Origin: Labrenzia sp. VG12 | GTDB lineage: Bacteria; Pseudomonadota; Alphaproteobacteria; Rhizobiales; Stappiaceae | Assembly (NCBI RefSeq): GCF_002237595.1 | Contig: NZ_CP022529.1 | Coordinates: forward strand, 4,990,001 to 5,054,000 | Direction of reading: 5' to 3' | Length of the DNA stretch: 64,000 bases | Part shown: piece after piece, positions 36,193 through 44,554 of the stretch | Layout of the letters: every line of letters begins with the position of its first letter | How positions within the stretch are numbered: the stretch's first letter is position 1 | Translations under genes and position numbers: made by a program | The notes under the pieces: model-generated | Databases searched by the model: none | What the model saw: the letters and a program-made list of their open reading frames with translations, nothing else | Told to the model about the DNA's origin: nothing

Positions 36193-36999
36193 ATGGACGG
36201 CCAAACGATTGTAAATGCTCTGATTTTGGGGATCGTCGAAGGGCTGACCGAATTCATACCCGTCTCCTCCACCGGCCATATTCTGCTGCTCGGTCACTTT
36301 CTGGGCTTTGAAAGCACGGGAAAGACCTTCGAAGTTCTGATTCAGCTGGGCGCCATTCTGGCGATCCTGTCGGTCTATTTCGGCCGTCTCTGGCAGTTGG
36401 CAATGGCGCTGCCGAATGACCCCACCAGCCGGCGCTTCGTCTTCGGCATTCTGATCGCGTTCCTGCCGGCCGCCTTCATCGGTGTGATGCTGCACAGCTT
36501 CATCAAGGAAGTCTTGTTTGAAACACCGGCGCTGATCTGCACCACGCTGCTGGTCGGTGGCGTCATCCTGCTCTGGATCGACCGGCTGCCGCTGAAACCG
36601 CGTTATACAAATGTGATGGACTATCCCCTGTCGCTCTGCTTGAAGATCGGCTTCTGCCAGTGTCTGGCCATGGTGCCGGGGGTCTCGCGCTCCGGCGCCA
36701 CCATCGCCGGCGCGCTTCTGATGGGCACGGACAAGCGCTCCGCGGCGGAGTTTTCGTTCTTCCTGGCCATGCCGACCATGGCCGGCGCCTTTGCCTATGA
36801 TCTTTTCAAGAACCGCAATGTGCTCTCCGCCGATGACATCGTGATCATCACAATCGGTTTTGTGGCCTCCTTCATCGCCGGTGTCTTCGTGGTCAAGGGG
36901 CTTCTGGATTTCGTCTCCAAACATGGCTTCGCACCCTTTGCCTGGTGGCGGATCTTTGTCGGTCTGGCGGGGTTTGCCGGGCTCTATTTTCTGGGCTGA
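36193..36999 (+). CDS. uppP: Undecaprenyl-diphosphatase
   Basis: A 268-residue polytopic membrane enzyme that recycles undecaprenyl pyrophosphate to the lipid carrier used for cell-wall synthesis; its overproduction gives bacitracin resistance. The signature motifs are present: GIVEGLTEFIPVSSTGHILLLG near the start (catalytic Glu region) and MVPGVSRSGATIAGALLMG near 163-181 (catalytic Arg/Ser region). About eight membrane segments are predicted. The ATG at 36193 begins the conserved region; the 69 bases of open frame upstream are not conserved. Confidence 0.96.
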   Translation: MDGQTIVNALILGIVEGLTEFIPVSSTGHILLLGHFLGFESTGKTFEVLIQLGAILAILSVYFGRLWQLAMALPNDPTSRRFVFGILIAFLPAAFIGVMLHSFIKEVLFETPALICTTLLVGGVILLWIDRLPLKPRYTNVMDYPLSLCLKIGFCQCLAMVPGVSRSGATIAGALLMGTDKRSAAEFSFFLAMPTMAGAFAYDLFKNRNVLSADDIVIITIGFVASFIAGVFVVKGLLDFVSKHGFAPFAWWRIFVGLAGFAGLYFLG

Positions 37000-37100
37000 G
37001 GGCAAACACCTAACTGCTTCCCGCTCCGCCGTCTTTCCGGATCGGCGTGCCGCTACCGCTGAACTTGTCCGGAAGGGCGGCTGTGAAGGGCAGTGCCTAC

Positions 37101-38129
37101 TTACGACAACGGATCTGTCTTGTTCGTCACCTGATAGAGCACCGCCAGCTCTTCCAGTTCCGCTGCCAGTTCCTCTCTCAGATGGCTCGGTCCGACCAGC
37201 TCCGCGCCCGGGCCAAGCCATCTGACCAGCGGCAGGATGCGGGCGCGTTCGGTGGAGGGAATGCTGATCAGCACCCGCCCGTCCTTCGCCGGTGTGAACA
37301 CCGCGTGGCGGTAGTACCAGTCGGCGCTGAGTTTCCTGGCCTGGGCCGGCGTGATCAGGATTTCGGCGATGGCCTCCTCCTGTTCCCAGCGGCGCATGGC
37401 GCTGGACAGCCAGGCACCGCCCAGGAGGCTCTGGATCGAGAATTCCCTGTTGGGGCGAAAGAACATGCCGCTGATTTCCAGGTCCCGCACCCGGTCGGCC
37501 CGGTAGACCTTCAGGACATTCGTGTCGACGCAGCGGCCGGCAAGATACCACAGGTCCCGGTCGAACATGACGCCATAGGGTTCGACATCATGGGCCTTGA
37601 CGGTCTGCCGTACCGGATTGACATGGTCGAAGCGCACCCGCTTGCCATCCAGGATACCGGCCATGAACCCGTCCAGAGCCGCCTGCCAGTCTTCGGTCGG
37701 CTGGGCCTTGGTGCCGGAATGAAAGATGTCCGGCGGGATCGGCTCGATACCGACAATGCGGTCGGCGTCCTTCAGCAGTCCGTGCACCGTCTTCGGCAGG
37801 GAGGCAAGCAGCTTCTTTTCGGCCGCGTCCAGTTCGGCAGCCAGCGGCACCGTGCGGCTGGAGCGCACCAGTGCCATGGCCGCCAGCAGGGCAGCCGTCT
37901 CGTTGCGGGTCAGCGCCACAGGCGGTTGCAGATAGCCGCTGGCCAGCCGATAGCCGCCTTCCGCACCGCGCTCGGCATCGACAGGAACACCAAGCGCGAT
38001 CAGCCGGTCAATGTCCCGGTAGATGGTTCTGAGCGACACCTTGAAGCGCTCGGCAAGGGTCGTTGCCGGCACCAGTTTGCCCCCGGTCAGCAGCAGCAGG
38101 ATACCGAGGGCGCGTTCGATCGGGTTCAT
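37101..38129 (-). CDS. YafY/DeoR-type transcriptional regulator with HTH and WYL domains
   Basis: About 342 residues. The N-terminal winged helix covers residues 1-60 (RALGILLLLTGGKLVPATTLAERFKVSLRTIYRDIDRL), followed by a YafY-type linker and a WYL domain near 135-210 (RVRFDHVNP, GVMFDRDLWYLAGRCV, in which the WYL triad is retained). WYL domains sense nucleic-acid or nucleotide ligands in several regulators. The start at 38129 gives MNPIERALGIL, the conserved beginning. It is divergent from a DUF1127 gene. The target is unknown. Confidence 0.9.
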   Translation of the reverse strand: MNPIERALGILLLLTGGKLVPATTLAERFKVSLRTIYRDIDRLIALGVPVDAERGAEGGYRLASGYLQPPVALTRNETAALLAAMALVRSSRTVPLAAELDAAEKKLLASLPKTVHGLLKDADRIVGIEPIPPDIFHSGTKAQPTEDWQAALDGFMAGILDGKRVRFDHVNPVRQTVKAHDVEPYGVMFDRDLWYLAGRCVDTNVLKVYRADRVRDLEISGMFFRPNREFSIQSLLGGAWLSSAMRRWEQEEAIAEILITPAQARKLSADWYYRHAVFTPAKDGRVLISIPSTERARILPLVRWLGPGAELVGPSHLREELAAELEELAVLYQVTNKTDPLS

Positions 38130-38302
38130 GAAATGGATCTCGAAGGCGGTTGATTCAAAAAAAATCATACCCCGTGAACAGAACGGGATCAAACATGACT
38201 CACAGCTGTCAGGATTGCTTTGTCATTCTCTCCCTGTCCCCAGCGAACCGGATGCGCACGTCCCCGCGAACCGGACGCGTCAATGTCCCTTGGAGAAGTG
38301 AG

Positions 38303-38539
38303 ATGAGCCTTGAGATCGACACCATTTTTCGCAGCCGTGCCCATAGCCGCAGCCTTCTGCTATCTGCCCTTCGTGCATGTGCCGAAGGCCTCCGCGCTTA
38401 TTTCAATCGCCGGGCAACTGACCGGGCCTTGTCTTACCTGAACGACGATGATCTGCGCGACATCGGCCTGATGCGCACGCCGGATGGCTATCGCGAACTG
38501 CGCAGTGACCGTTTCGGTCCGGGGTGCTGGAAGGGCTGA
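38303..38539 (+). CDS. DUF1127 small protein
   Basis: A 78-residue basic protein. The C-terminal half has the DUF1127 (YjiS-like) motif RATDRALSYLNDDDLRDIGLMR, in which LxxLxDxxLxDIGLxR is diagnostic. Such proteins are widespread in Alphaproteobacteria, and some bind RNA or affect phosphate and carbon metabolism. The ATG at 38303 has GGAGAAG 6-8 bases upstream. Two direct repeats of GCGAACCGGAYGCG (38243 and 38266) lie just upstream. It is divergent from the WYL regulator gene. Confidence 0.9.
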   Translation: MSLEIDTIFRSRAHSRSLLLSALRACAEGLRAYFNRRATDRALSYLNDDDLRDIGLMRTPDGYRELRSDRFGPGCWKG

Positions 38540-38590
38540 TCCCCGCCGCCAAGTGGCAGCCTTTCATTTGCCCCGCCCCGCACCGGAACA

Positions 38591-38624
38591 AAACCGCCCG
38601 TCCTGCCCCTGGGACGGGCGGTTT
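38591..38624. terminator. Bidirectional terminator between DUF1127 and the MFS gene
   Basis: Perfect 13-bp arms (aaaccgcccgtcc / ggacgggcggttt) around an 8-base loop, with A and T runs at the outer ends. It serves the convergent DUF1127 gene (plus) and MFS gene (minus). Confidence 0.85.
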
Positions 38625-38628
38625 GCCC

Positions 38629-39888
38629 TTAGCCGGCGTTGCGACGCGTCAGCGCCTTGATCTCCGGTTTGTTCCAGGCCAGGAACATCACCACCAGTGC
38701 AACCACCGCCGCGATGATGACGCCGTAGAACGGCAGATCCAGATCGAGCCCGATCAGCTCTCCGCCCAGCAGCGAAATCACACCGGCCACCAGCGTGAAA
38801 ACGGCAATGGTGACGCCCATCACCCAGCCCTGCTCCTCGTCGCTGACCGCGGCCGAATAAAGGCCGAGGAACGTGGGATAGGCGATGCCGAAGACAAAAT
38901 AGAAGCAGAAGATCGGGATATAGGTCATCCAGGCGGCCGGCGCGGCGACAAAGGCGGCCGCTGAAATCGCCCAGACCGTGAAGGTGATGCCCAGGATAGC
39001 TTCCTTGCTGAAACGCTTTTGCGCCGGCACCACCAGAAACGTGCTGGAAAAGGCAAGCGCTGCGCCGATCGTCAGCATCACCATGGACCCGCCAAGCGTG
39101 CCGTAGCCGAAGCGGCTGGTCAGGTAATTGTCGACGAAGATGTAGAACGACAGATTGGCGATGTGGAAGAAGAAGAACACGACCGTCAGCCGCAGCACCA
39201 GCGGGTACTTGCCGATGCGCAGGAGCAGCTCGAAGATCTCCGCCGGGCGGAACACGAATGTGCCGCTCTCTTCCGCATCGTGCTGGTCCTTGAACGACGT
39301 GATGACGAGCACGATTGCAATCAGCACCAGCACGAAACAGGCATAAAACGGCAGCTTGACGCTAGCGATGCTGCCGATCAGCACGGGATCGGACAACAGC
39401 CCGCCGATCAGCGGTCCGCCGACCAGGCCGAAGCTGACGCCCGTGATGATGTAGCCCATGTTGCGGTTGCGGTCCTCGTCGTCGACGCTGCCGTCGATCA
39501 TCGCCGCCTGGGCGATCGGCTGGTTGCCGGCCGTCAGGCCGGTGATGGCGCGGCCGAGGATCATCAGGAGGAAGCTGTTGAGATAAAGCGCGACAATGGT
39601 CAGGCCGTAGCCGACCAGCGCGCCGGCGAGGCAGATCAGGATCGCCTTCTTGCGCCCGATCACATCGGAGAGTTTGGAGATATAGGGCGCGCCGAAAAAC
39701 CAGCACAGGAAAAAGACGCCGATGATCAGGCCATAGTCGAAATGACGGGCGGCCTCGGACGTGTCCCTGGGCAAAAGCCCGGTGCCGGGCTCCATGATCA
39801 GGCTGTTGAGGATCGGAAACACGAGCCCCTGGCCGAGCAGGTCGACAAACACCACGAACAGCAGCGTGACCTTGGCAGTAAACGACAT
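38629..39888 (-). CDS. MFS transporter (TetA-like drug/proton antiporter family)
   Basis: A 419-residue inner-membrane transporter with about 12 membrane segments. Motif A is seen in the 2-3 loop (GAPYISKLSDVIGRKKAIL) and motif C-like glycines in the fifth helix (GVSFGLVGGPLIGGLL). The ATG at 39888 has a strong GGGAGGGG site; an upstream in-frame start would add a polar, unconserved segment. Substrate not deducible; the closest pattern is the TetA/Bcr group. A separate intergenic repeat element lies upstream. Confidence 0.9.
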   Translation of the reverse strand: MSFTAKVTLLFVVFVDLLGQGLVFPILNSLIMEPGTGLLPRDTSEAARHFDYGLIIGVFFLCWFFGAPYISKLSDVIGRKKAILICLAGALVGYGLTIVALYLNSFLLMILGRAITGLTAGNQPIAQAAMIDGSVDDEDRNRNMGYIITGVSFGLVGGPLIGGLLSDPVLIGSIASVKLPFYACFVLVLIAIVLVITSFKDQHDAEESGTFVFRPAEIFELLLRIGKYPLVLRLTVVFFFFHIANLSFYIFVDNYLTSRFGYGTLGGSMVMLTIGAALAFSSTFLVVPAQKRFSKEAILGITFTVWAISAAAFVAAPAAWMTYIPIFCFYFVFGIAYPTFLGLYSAAVSDEEQGWVMGVTIAVFTLVAGVISLLGGELIGLDLDLPFYGVIIAAVVALVVMFLAWNKPEIKALTRRNAG

Positions 39889-40263
39889 GAAGCCCCTCCC
39901 GATCCCGTGTCGATCTCCCAACGGTAGGCGAAGAGGCAGAGGGCGGCAATCAAAAGGTGTTAAAGCCGGGCTCAAGGCCCGCCTCAGATTGCAGACAAAG
40001 CCTCAGCATGTCATTCCGGACAAGTGCAGCTTGGCTGCGCGCCGATCCGGAACCTAGCGTGTCAGCGCGAGCGATAGCGAGCACCAAACCAATCAAGTCT
40101 CTGATCTTGCGAATAAGGACGCGCCTTCGGCGCGAAATGCTCGCTGGATTCCGGATCTGGCCATGCAGCTGCGCTGCAGACCGTCCGGAATGACGGAGCA
40201 ACTTAGTCAGCAGTCTGAGGCGGACCCGAAGACGCGCGCTAAAACACAGAGGCTCCGGAGACC
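39889..40263. other. Gene-free stretch containing a palindromic repeat element
   Basis: This 375-base stretch separates two minus-strand genes. No coding frame is supportable. Its middle half is occupied by the inverted-repeat element at 40010-40194. The MFS promoter should lie at 39900-40000, but I could not place its boxes. Confidence 0.5.
40010..40194. repeat. 185-bp intergenic element with terminal inverted repeats
   Basis: It begins GTCATTCCGGA and ends TCCGGAATGAC, perfect 11-bp terminal inverted repeats. The outer 50 bases on each side match imperfectly as inverted arms, each with TCCGGAA-type blocks and a CTGCGC/GCAGC stem. The centre holds a small hairpin (gcgccttcggcgc). This is the structure of a palindromic intergenic repeat or small MITE. 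It has no open frame. Confidence 0.75.
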
Positions 40264-41235
40264 TTACGCCGGCCGGTGGGCGTCGTACTGGCCGTGCTCG
40301 CGGTACCGGTCCAGATAGGTCGGCAGGACCGCTGCCAGGGTCGCCGGCGAAATGCCGATGCCTTCCAGCGTGCGGCCGTCTTTTTGGGCGCTGTCCGAGA
40401 CGACATTGTCGGTCTTGAGCAGCTCGACCTGGTCGGCGGTGAACGGCGCCATCGGGAACATCTGGAACACCTTGCCCATGGCGGACGCGACCGGGAACGG
40501 GATCGGCAGCAAGACGCGCGAGCGGCGGGTGATCTCCAGCATGTCGCCAAGGCAGTCGCGGAAGCTTTTGACCTCCGGTCCTCCGAGTTCATAGACGCCG
40601 GGGTTCAATTCACCGTCGACGGCCCGGGCAACGGCTTCAGCAACATCGCAGACATAGACCGGCTGGAACTTGCTGTCGCCGCCGCCGAGCAGCGGCAGGG
40701 CCGGGGCAAAGCGGGCCATGTCGGCAAACTTGTTGAAGAACTCGTCTTCCGGACCAAACACAATCGACGGGCGCAGGATGACACTGTCGGGCAGGGTTTC
40801 CAGGACGCCGGCTTCTCCCGCCGCCTTTGACCGGGCATAGGCGGAAGTGCTGTCGGCATCTGCGCCGATGGCCGAGATATGGGTCACGCGGGCAAGACCG
40901 GCCCCGCGTGCGGCTTCGGCGATGGCGCGCGGGCCGAAGGCCTGCACGGCATCGAAGCTCTGCTTGCCGGTGGGCGCCAGGATGCCGACGCAATTGACCA
41001 CGGCATCGGCACCGATCACGGCACGGTCGACGGACCAGCGGTAGCGCAGGTTCGCCTGCACCGGCATGATCTGTCCCGGCGCGCCGAGCGGCTGCAGGTG
41101 CGTGGCGAGATCCGGCCGGCGCACGGCAGCGCGCACCCGGTAGCCGCGCCTTGCCAGCGCCTGAACGATGTGGCGGCCGAGAAAGCCCGATCCGCCAAAG
41201 ATCGTGACGAGTTTGCCGTTGAGTGCTGTGGACAT
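40264..41235 (-). CDS. NDUFA9-like NAD(P)-binding protein (complex I-associated, atypical SDR)
   Basis: About 323 residues with a Rossmann start GKLVTIFGGSGFLGRHIVQAL, then VRAAVRRPDLATHLQPLG, VNCVGIL, the THISAIGAD strand and YARSKAAGE (the YxxxK-like pair). This is the NDUFA9 pattern; family members in Alphaproteobacteria copurify with complex I, and an NAD(P) is bound but not catalytic. The start at 41235 (MSTALNGK) is the conserved one; the frame continues about 50 codons upstream without similarity. No complex I genes are nearby. Confidence 0.88.
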   Translation of the reverse strand: MSTALNGKLVTIFGGSGFLGRHIVQALARRGYRVRAAVRRPDLATHLQPLGAPGQIMPVQANLRYRWSVDRAVIGADAVVNCVGILAPTGKQSFDAVQAFGPRAIAEAARGAGLARVTHISAIGADADSTSAYARSKAAGEAGVLETLPDSVILRPSIVFGPEDEFFNKFADMARFAPALPLLGGGDSKFQPVYVCDVAEAVARAVDGELNPGVYELGGPEVKSFRDCLGDMLEITRRSRVLLPIPFPVASAMGKVFQMFPMAPFTADQVELLKTDNVVSDSAQKDGRTLEGIGISPATLAAVLPTYLDRYREHGQYDAHRPA

Positions 41236-41374
41236 TGTCGAAATGCCTTCTGTCGCGTCCAAAAGGGGAGGCGGCCCAAGATTTTGGCCGACTCTGTCAG
41301 GGAGTTTCTTACCCCCTTGGCGAGGGTCTGTGAAGGGCGGGCTGTGAATGAAGAAAAAAAGTCGCACAGAGTGA

Positions 41375-41402
41375 TTGACAAGCCCCCTGACCACCCTTAC
41401 AA
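41375..41402 (+). promoter_or_regulatory. Sigma-70 promoter of tRNA-Leu
   Basis: TTGACA (41375-41380) and TTACAA (41397-41402) are 16 bases apart and end 12 bases before the mature tRNA 5' end. Both boxes are near consensus. Confidence 0.7.
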
Positions 41403-41414
41403 GCCCCCCTCACA

Positions 41415-41501
41415 GCCCAGGTGGCGGAATTGGTAGACGCGCTAGCTTCAGGTGCTAGTGCTCGCAAGGGCGTGGAGGTTCGAGTCCTCTCCTGGGCACC
41501 A
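41415..41501 (+). tRNA. tRNA-Leu (anticodon CAG)
   Basis: A class II tRNA. The acceptor arm GCCCAGG pairs with CCTGGGC, the D arm is GTGGCGGAATTGGTAGAC, the anticodon loop is TTCAGGT (CAG, reading CUG), there is a long variable arm, and the T loop is GTTCGAGTC. The CCA is encoded at 41499-41501. Confidence 0.96.
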
Positions 41502-41547
41502 AATTCCGGTTTCGGATCGACTACCATCGACCGAAACACTCGCAAAA

Positions 41548-41574
41548 AAGCTCCGGTTCGCCGGGGCTTTTTTT
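41548..41574 (+). terminator. Intrinsic terminator after tRNA-Leu
   Basis: A 9-bp stem (aagctccgg / ccggggctt, one G-U pair) with a TTCG tetraloop, followed by a run of T. It is a strong rho-independent terminator. Confidence 0.9.
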
Positions 41575-41596
41575 GTGTTTGGGGAAACCTCCTCCC

Positions 41597-41956
41597 TCAA
41601 TGCCCCACCGCCTTGGAAAACACGTTGATCACCACCACTCCGGCGATGATCAGGCCGAGGCCGAGAATGGCCGGCCAGTCGAGGGTCTGTTTGAAGACCA
41701 GCCAGGCGACCAGGGTGATCAGGACGATGCCGGCGCCGGACCAGACGGCATAGACGATGCCGGTGGGCAGGACGCGGATCGGGTAGGACAAGAGCCAGAA
41801 GGACAGGGCGTAACCGACGATCGTGATCGCGGATGGCACCAGCCGGGTGAAGTTTTCCGTTTTCGCCAGGGCCGATGTGGCGATCACCTCGGCGACAATG
41901 GCGGCGGCCAGAAACAGATAGGTGGCGGCGGGGCTGAACAGCGGGCTAGCGGGCAT
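41597..41956 (-). CDS. Small multidrug resistance (SMR) family efflux protein
   Basis: A 119-residue four-helix membrane protein. The SMR hallmark Glu is in the first helix (LFLAAAIVAEVIATSALAKTE, with AEVIATSALK-type spacing), followed by YALSFWLLSYPIRVLPTGIVYAVWSGAGIV and the end INVFSKAVGH. The Glu would couple proton import to drug export as in EmrE. The ATG at 41956 has a plausible GAGAG site; longer open frame upstream is not conserved. It converges with tRNA-Leu. Confidence 0.92.
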   Translation of the reverse strand: MPASPLFSPAATYLFLAAAIVAEVIATSALAKTENFTRLVPSAITIVGYALSFWLLSYPIRVLPTGIVYAVWSGAGIVLITLVAWLVFKQTLDWPAILGLGLIIAGVVVINVFSKAVGH

Positions 41957-42073
41957 TTCGGGCTCTCTTGCGGGGATCCGGCAAAACATGATCGGATGAG
42001 CTCTGACCGGGCTTTCACCGAAAGGCAAGAGATATCCAGCCGGAAAAGCTCAGATCCGCTGTCGGGAGGGCGC

Positions 42074-42544
42074 ATGACGGGCAGAAAAGGACTTTCCAAG
42101 GGCGTGACGCGCTTCGCTGTCGCTGCCTTTGCCATCACGACGCTGATCCTGCTGTTGCCGGGATATCTCACGTCCTGGCAGGCGGAGCCGCCGCATGACG
42201 CCGAGTTTTATGTCAGCCAGGCATTCGAGCGGCGTCAACGCGTGTTCGATGAAAGCGGCGCCTTTGGCCGCCTGCCGGCGGATGCAGCGTTTGGCGACGT
42301 CACGACGTTTTCCTGCGCCCGCTCTGCCGCGGCGCGTCTGGAGTTCGGCTGGCGCGGGGCCCGCGAACGCCTCTATGACTGCCCGGCTGTCTTCAGGGAC
42401 CAGGAGGGCCGGGCCTATACCTGGGTGTTTCGATTGATTGCCGATGAGGACGCCGCCGCGGCGCCGTCACCGGAAGGCTACCGCACGCTTCATATCGACG
42501 CGATCGATGCCCGCGTGCTGCTGGAGCAGAAGAAGCTTCTGTGA
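42074..42544 (+). CDS. Hypothetical protein with one membrane segment
   Basis: A 156-residue protein. A single hydrophobic segment lies at about residues 13-30 (FAVAAFAITTLILLLPGYL), then a polar domain with two cysteines (TTFSCARS and YDCPAVF) that could form a disulfide in the periplasm. I do not recognise a family. The ATG at 42074 is preceded by GGGAGGG at a good distance, which decides it against an upstream start at 41998. It is divergent from the SMR gene. Confidence 0.7.
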   Translation: MTGRKGLSKGVTRFAVAAFAITTLILLLPGYLTSWQAEPPHDAEFYVSQAFERRQRVFDESGAFGRLPADAAFGDVTTFSCARSAAARLEFGWRGARERLYDCPAVFRDQEGRAYTWVFRLIADEDAAAAPSPEGYRTLHIDAIDARVLLEQKKLL

Positions 42545-42654
42545 GACTCCAGGACAGCCTGTCGATCAATGCCCGGCCCATATGTCACCGACGTTGGCGA
42601 TGAGGCGCGGCACACGCGGGACGCAGGATCAGCTTTTTCCCAGGTGCTCTGGCA

Positions 42655-43485
42655 TCAGAACTTGTAGGAGCTTTCCAAAAGCAGGCCATAGCGGTGATAG
42701 TTCTGGTCGAAAACCACTTTTTCGCCCGTCGGAATGTAGCGCCGGTCAAAGTTGGATTTCAGCCACCAGTACCGGCCGCCGACGCCAAGTTGCCAGTTCG
42801 GCGTCAGGCTGGCCGTCAGCATGGCGTCGGCTTCCACACCATAGGACCAGTTGCTTTCCCAGCTCTGGATCTTGTTGTGGGCCCAGGGCACACCGGCAAC
42901 ATCCACGGTCCAGCCGAAGCGCTGGTTGAAGTCGCCCTCGGCGCTGACGCCGACGCGGATCGCGTGCCAGTCGCGCGACTGTTCATAGGTTCTGGAATTG
43001 CGGCGCATGGACAGGTCGTCGGAGAGATACTGATAACCGACAAAACCTTTCAGCCGGGCCTGATTGCCGGCCAGCTGCGCAATTTGCCAGCCGCCGTCGA
43101 CCACCACATAACTGAGCGTGGTCTGGTCCTTCTGGTCCATCTCGACACCGAGCAGCTCCGCGCTACCGCTGACATTGCGGCCAAGGCCGACATAGGCCCG
43201 CATGAAGGCGCCTTCGCTGGTGTCCTCCAGCGTGCCGACCAGCTCGGCCGTGTGAGACCTGACATTGTCGGTGGAAGACAGGTCGAAACCGGACCCGAGA
43301 AAACTCGAATTGTCGAGATCGGAGCGCGACTGGCTGTACCAGTAACGCAAGCCGATGCTGCCGCGCAGAGCCGACGTCTGGTAGAGCTGGCCGCTCGCCG
43401 GATAGGGATCGGCCGCAACGGCCGGAATTGTCACGCAGGCCAGCAGGCACAGACCCACCGGCAGCGACAGAAAATCTCTTTTCAT
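42655..43485 (-). CDS. Outer-membrane beta-barrel protein B
   Basis: A 276-residue exported protein with a signal peptide (LSLPVGLCLLACVTIPAVAA, cleaved before DPYP) and a beta-rich sequence ending in YGLLLESSYKF, where the terminal Phe is the usual barrel-assembly signal. Alternating aromatic strands (GSIGLRYWYSQ, GVGGRYWWLKS) support a barrel. The adjacent GTG is probably not used; the ATG at 43485 is. It lies downstream of the other barrel gene and the sulfatase on the same strand. No precise family. Confidence 0.82.
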   Translation of the reverse strand: MKRDFLSLPVGLCLLACVTIPAVAADPYPASGQLYQTSALRGSIGLRYWYSQSRSDLDNSSFLGSGFDLSSTDNVRSHTAELVGTLEDTSEGAFMRAYVGLGRNVSGSAELLGVEMDQKDQTTLSYVVVDGGWQIAQLAGNQARLKGFVGYQYLSDDLSMRRNSRTYEQSRDWHAIRVGVSAEGDFNQRFGWTVDVAGVPWAHNKIQSWESNWSYGVEADAMLTASLTPNWQLGVGGRYWWLKSNFDRRYIPTGEKVVFDQNYHRYGLLLESSYKF

Positions 43486-43684
43486 CACTGAAACACCGTC
43501 TTTGGAAAGAAATGCAGTTTCGCGTTAAAGGTGTATCAGCTTATTGCCACTTATGGTTAATGATAGGTGAAGATGCACCTGTCAAAAACACTTGTGACGA
43601 CAGGGGCAATCAATCGCCGCGAAAACCTGAGCCGGCCAGGGCCGGTTCGATCAGGAAATCGGAAGCCGGTCCGCCGGCGGAGCT

Positions 43685-44512
43685 CTAGAACCGCGCCGCT
43701 ATTCCCAGGAGCGGGCCATGAGTGATGGTGTCATAGGCAAAGCTGGCCGTTCCCGATTTGCCATTGTCGTAATCGACGCCGAGCGCCTTGTATTGCAGGT
43801 GGGCGGACCAGGTCTTGTTGAAGTGGTAGCCGGCACCGGCCTGAACGTTCCAGGTAAAGTCGGAGGCAGCCCCGAAGCCGCCGATATCGCCGCGCGCATT
43901 GACCGACCATTTGTCGTTGATCATGTGAAAGGCGCGCACACCGATGACCGGATCGATCCAGTTGTCGCCTCGGCTGATGGTGAAATTGCCGGCAAACGTA
44001 CCGGTGGCGTTCAGATCAAGATCAATGTCCCAGTAACGCCCGCCAGCATAGATATCGATGGAAGTCTGCGGCGTCGCATAGGCCCGGTAAAAGCCCATCC
44101 CCTCCAGGATCAGCTGGCTGACGCCGACGCGGATCCGGCCGCCTCCGCGCGGGGTGTCGGTGGCACTGCCCAGGTTCATGTAGGCAACATCCAGCATGGC
44201 GCCGACTTTCTGCTGGTAGATCAGCTCCGTGCGGATCATGCCGCCAAAGCGCAGGTTTTCCAGAATGTCATCCGTGCCGATGTCGATGTCGGTGTTGGGC
44301 AGCCGGCCGACCTGGGATGTGCCGGTGATGTTGGCGGCGACAAAATAGGGTGCCACGAGGAATTCCCAGGTCTTGTCGATGCGCTGATTGACCGGCTCTG
44401 TCACCGGGGCCGGGTCATAGGCCAGGTCCGCTGCGCCGGCCAGGGACGGCAAGAGTAGGCTCACCAGAACGGCAGCGCCGCGCTGCAATGATGGTTTGAG
44501 GCACGTGTTCAT
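43685..44512 (-). CDS. Outer-membrane beta-barrel protein A
   Basis: A 275-residue exported barrel. The signal peptide is AAVLVSLLLPSLAGA (cleavage near 27), then strands such as FLVAPYFVAANITG, GRIRVGVSQLILEGMGFYRA, GARAFHMINDKWSVNARGD-type patterns, and a terminal aromatic ILGIAARF. It resembles the barrel domain of short outer-membrane porin-like proteins, for which no function can be read. It starts 43 bases after the sulfatase gene on the same strand, so the product may belong to the same pathway. Paired with the next barrel gene. Confidence 0.82.
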   Translation of the reverse strand: MNTCLKPSLQRGAAVLVSLLLPSLAGAADLAYDPAPVTEPVNQRIDKTWEFLVAPYFVAANITGTSQVGRLPNTDIDIGTDDILENLRFGGMIRTELIYQQKVGAMLDVAYMNLGSATDTPRGGGRIRVGVSQLILEGMGFYRAYATPQTSIDIYAGGRYWDIDLDLNATGTFAGNFTISRGDNWIDPVIGVRAFHMINDKWSVNARGDIGGFGAASDFTWNVQAGAGYHFNKTWSAHLQYKALGVDYDNGKSGTASFAYDTITHGPLLGIAARF

Positions 44513-44554
44513 GCGGTGTGTTCCCCTTTTCAATCCCAATTCTGCGCGCAAAGC

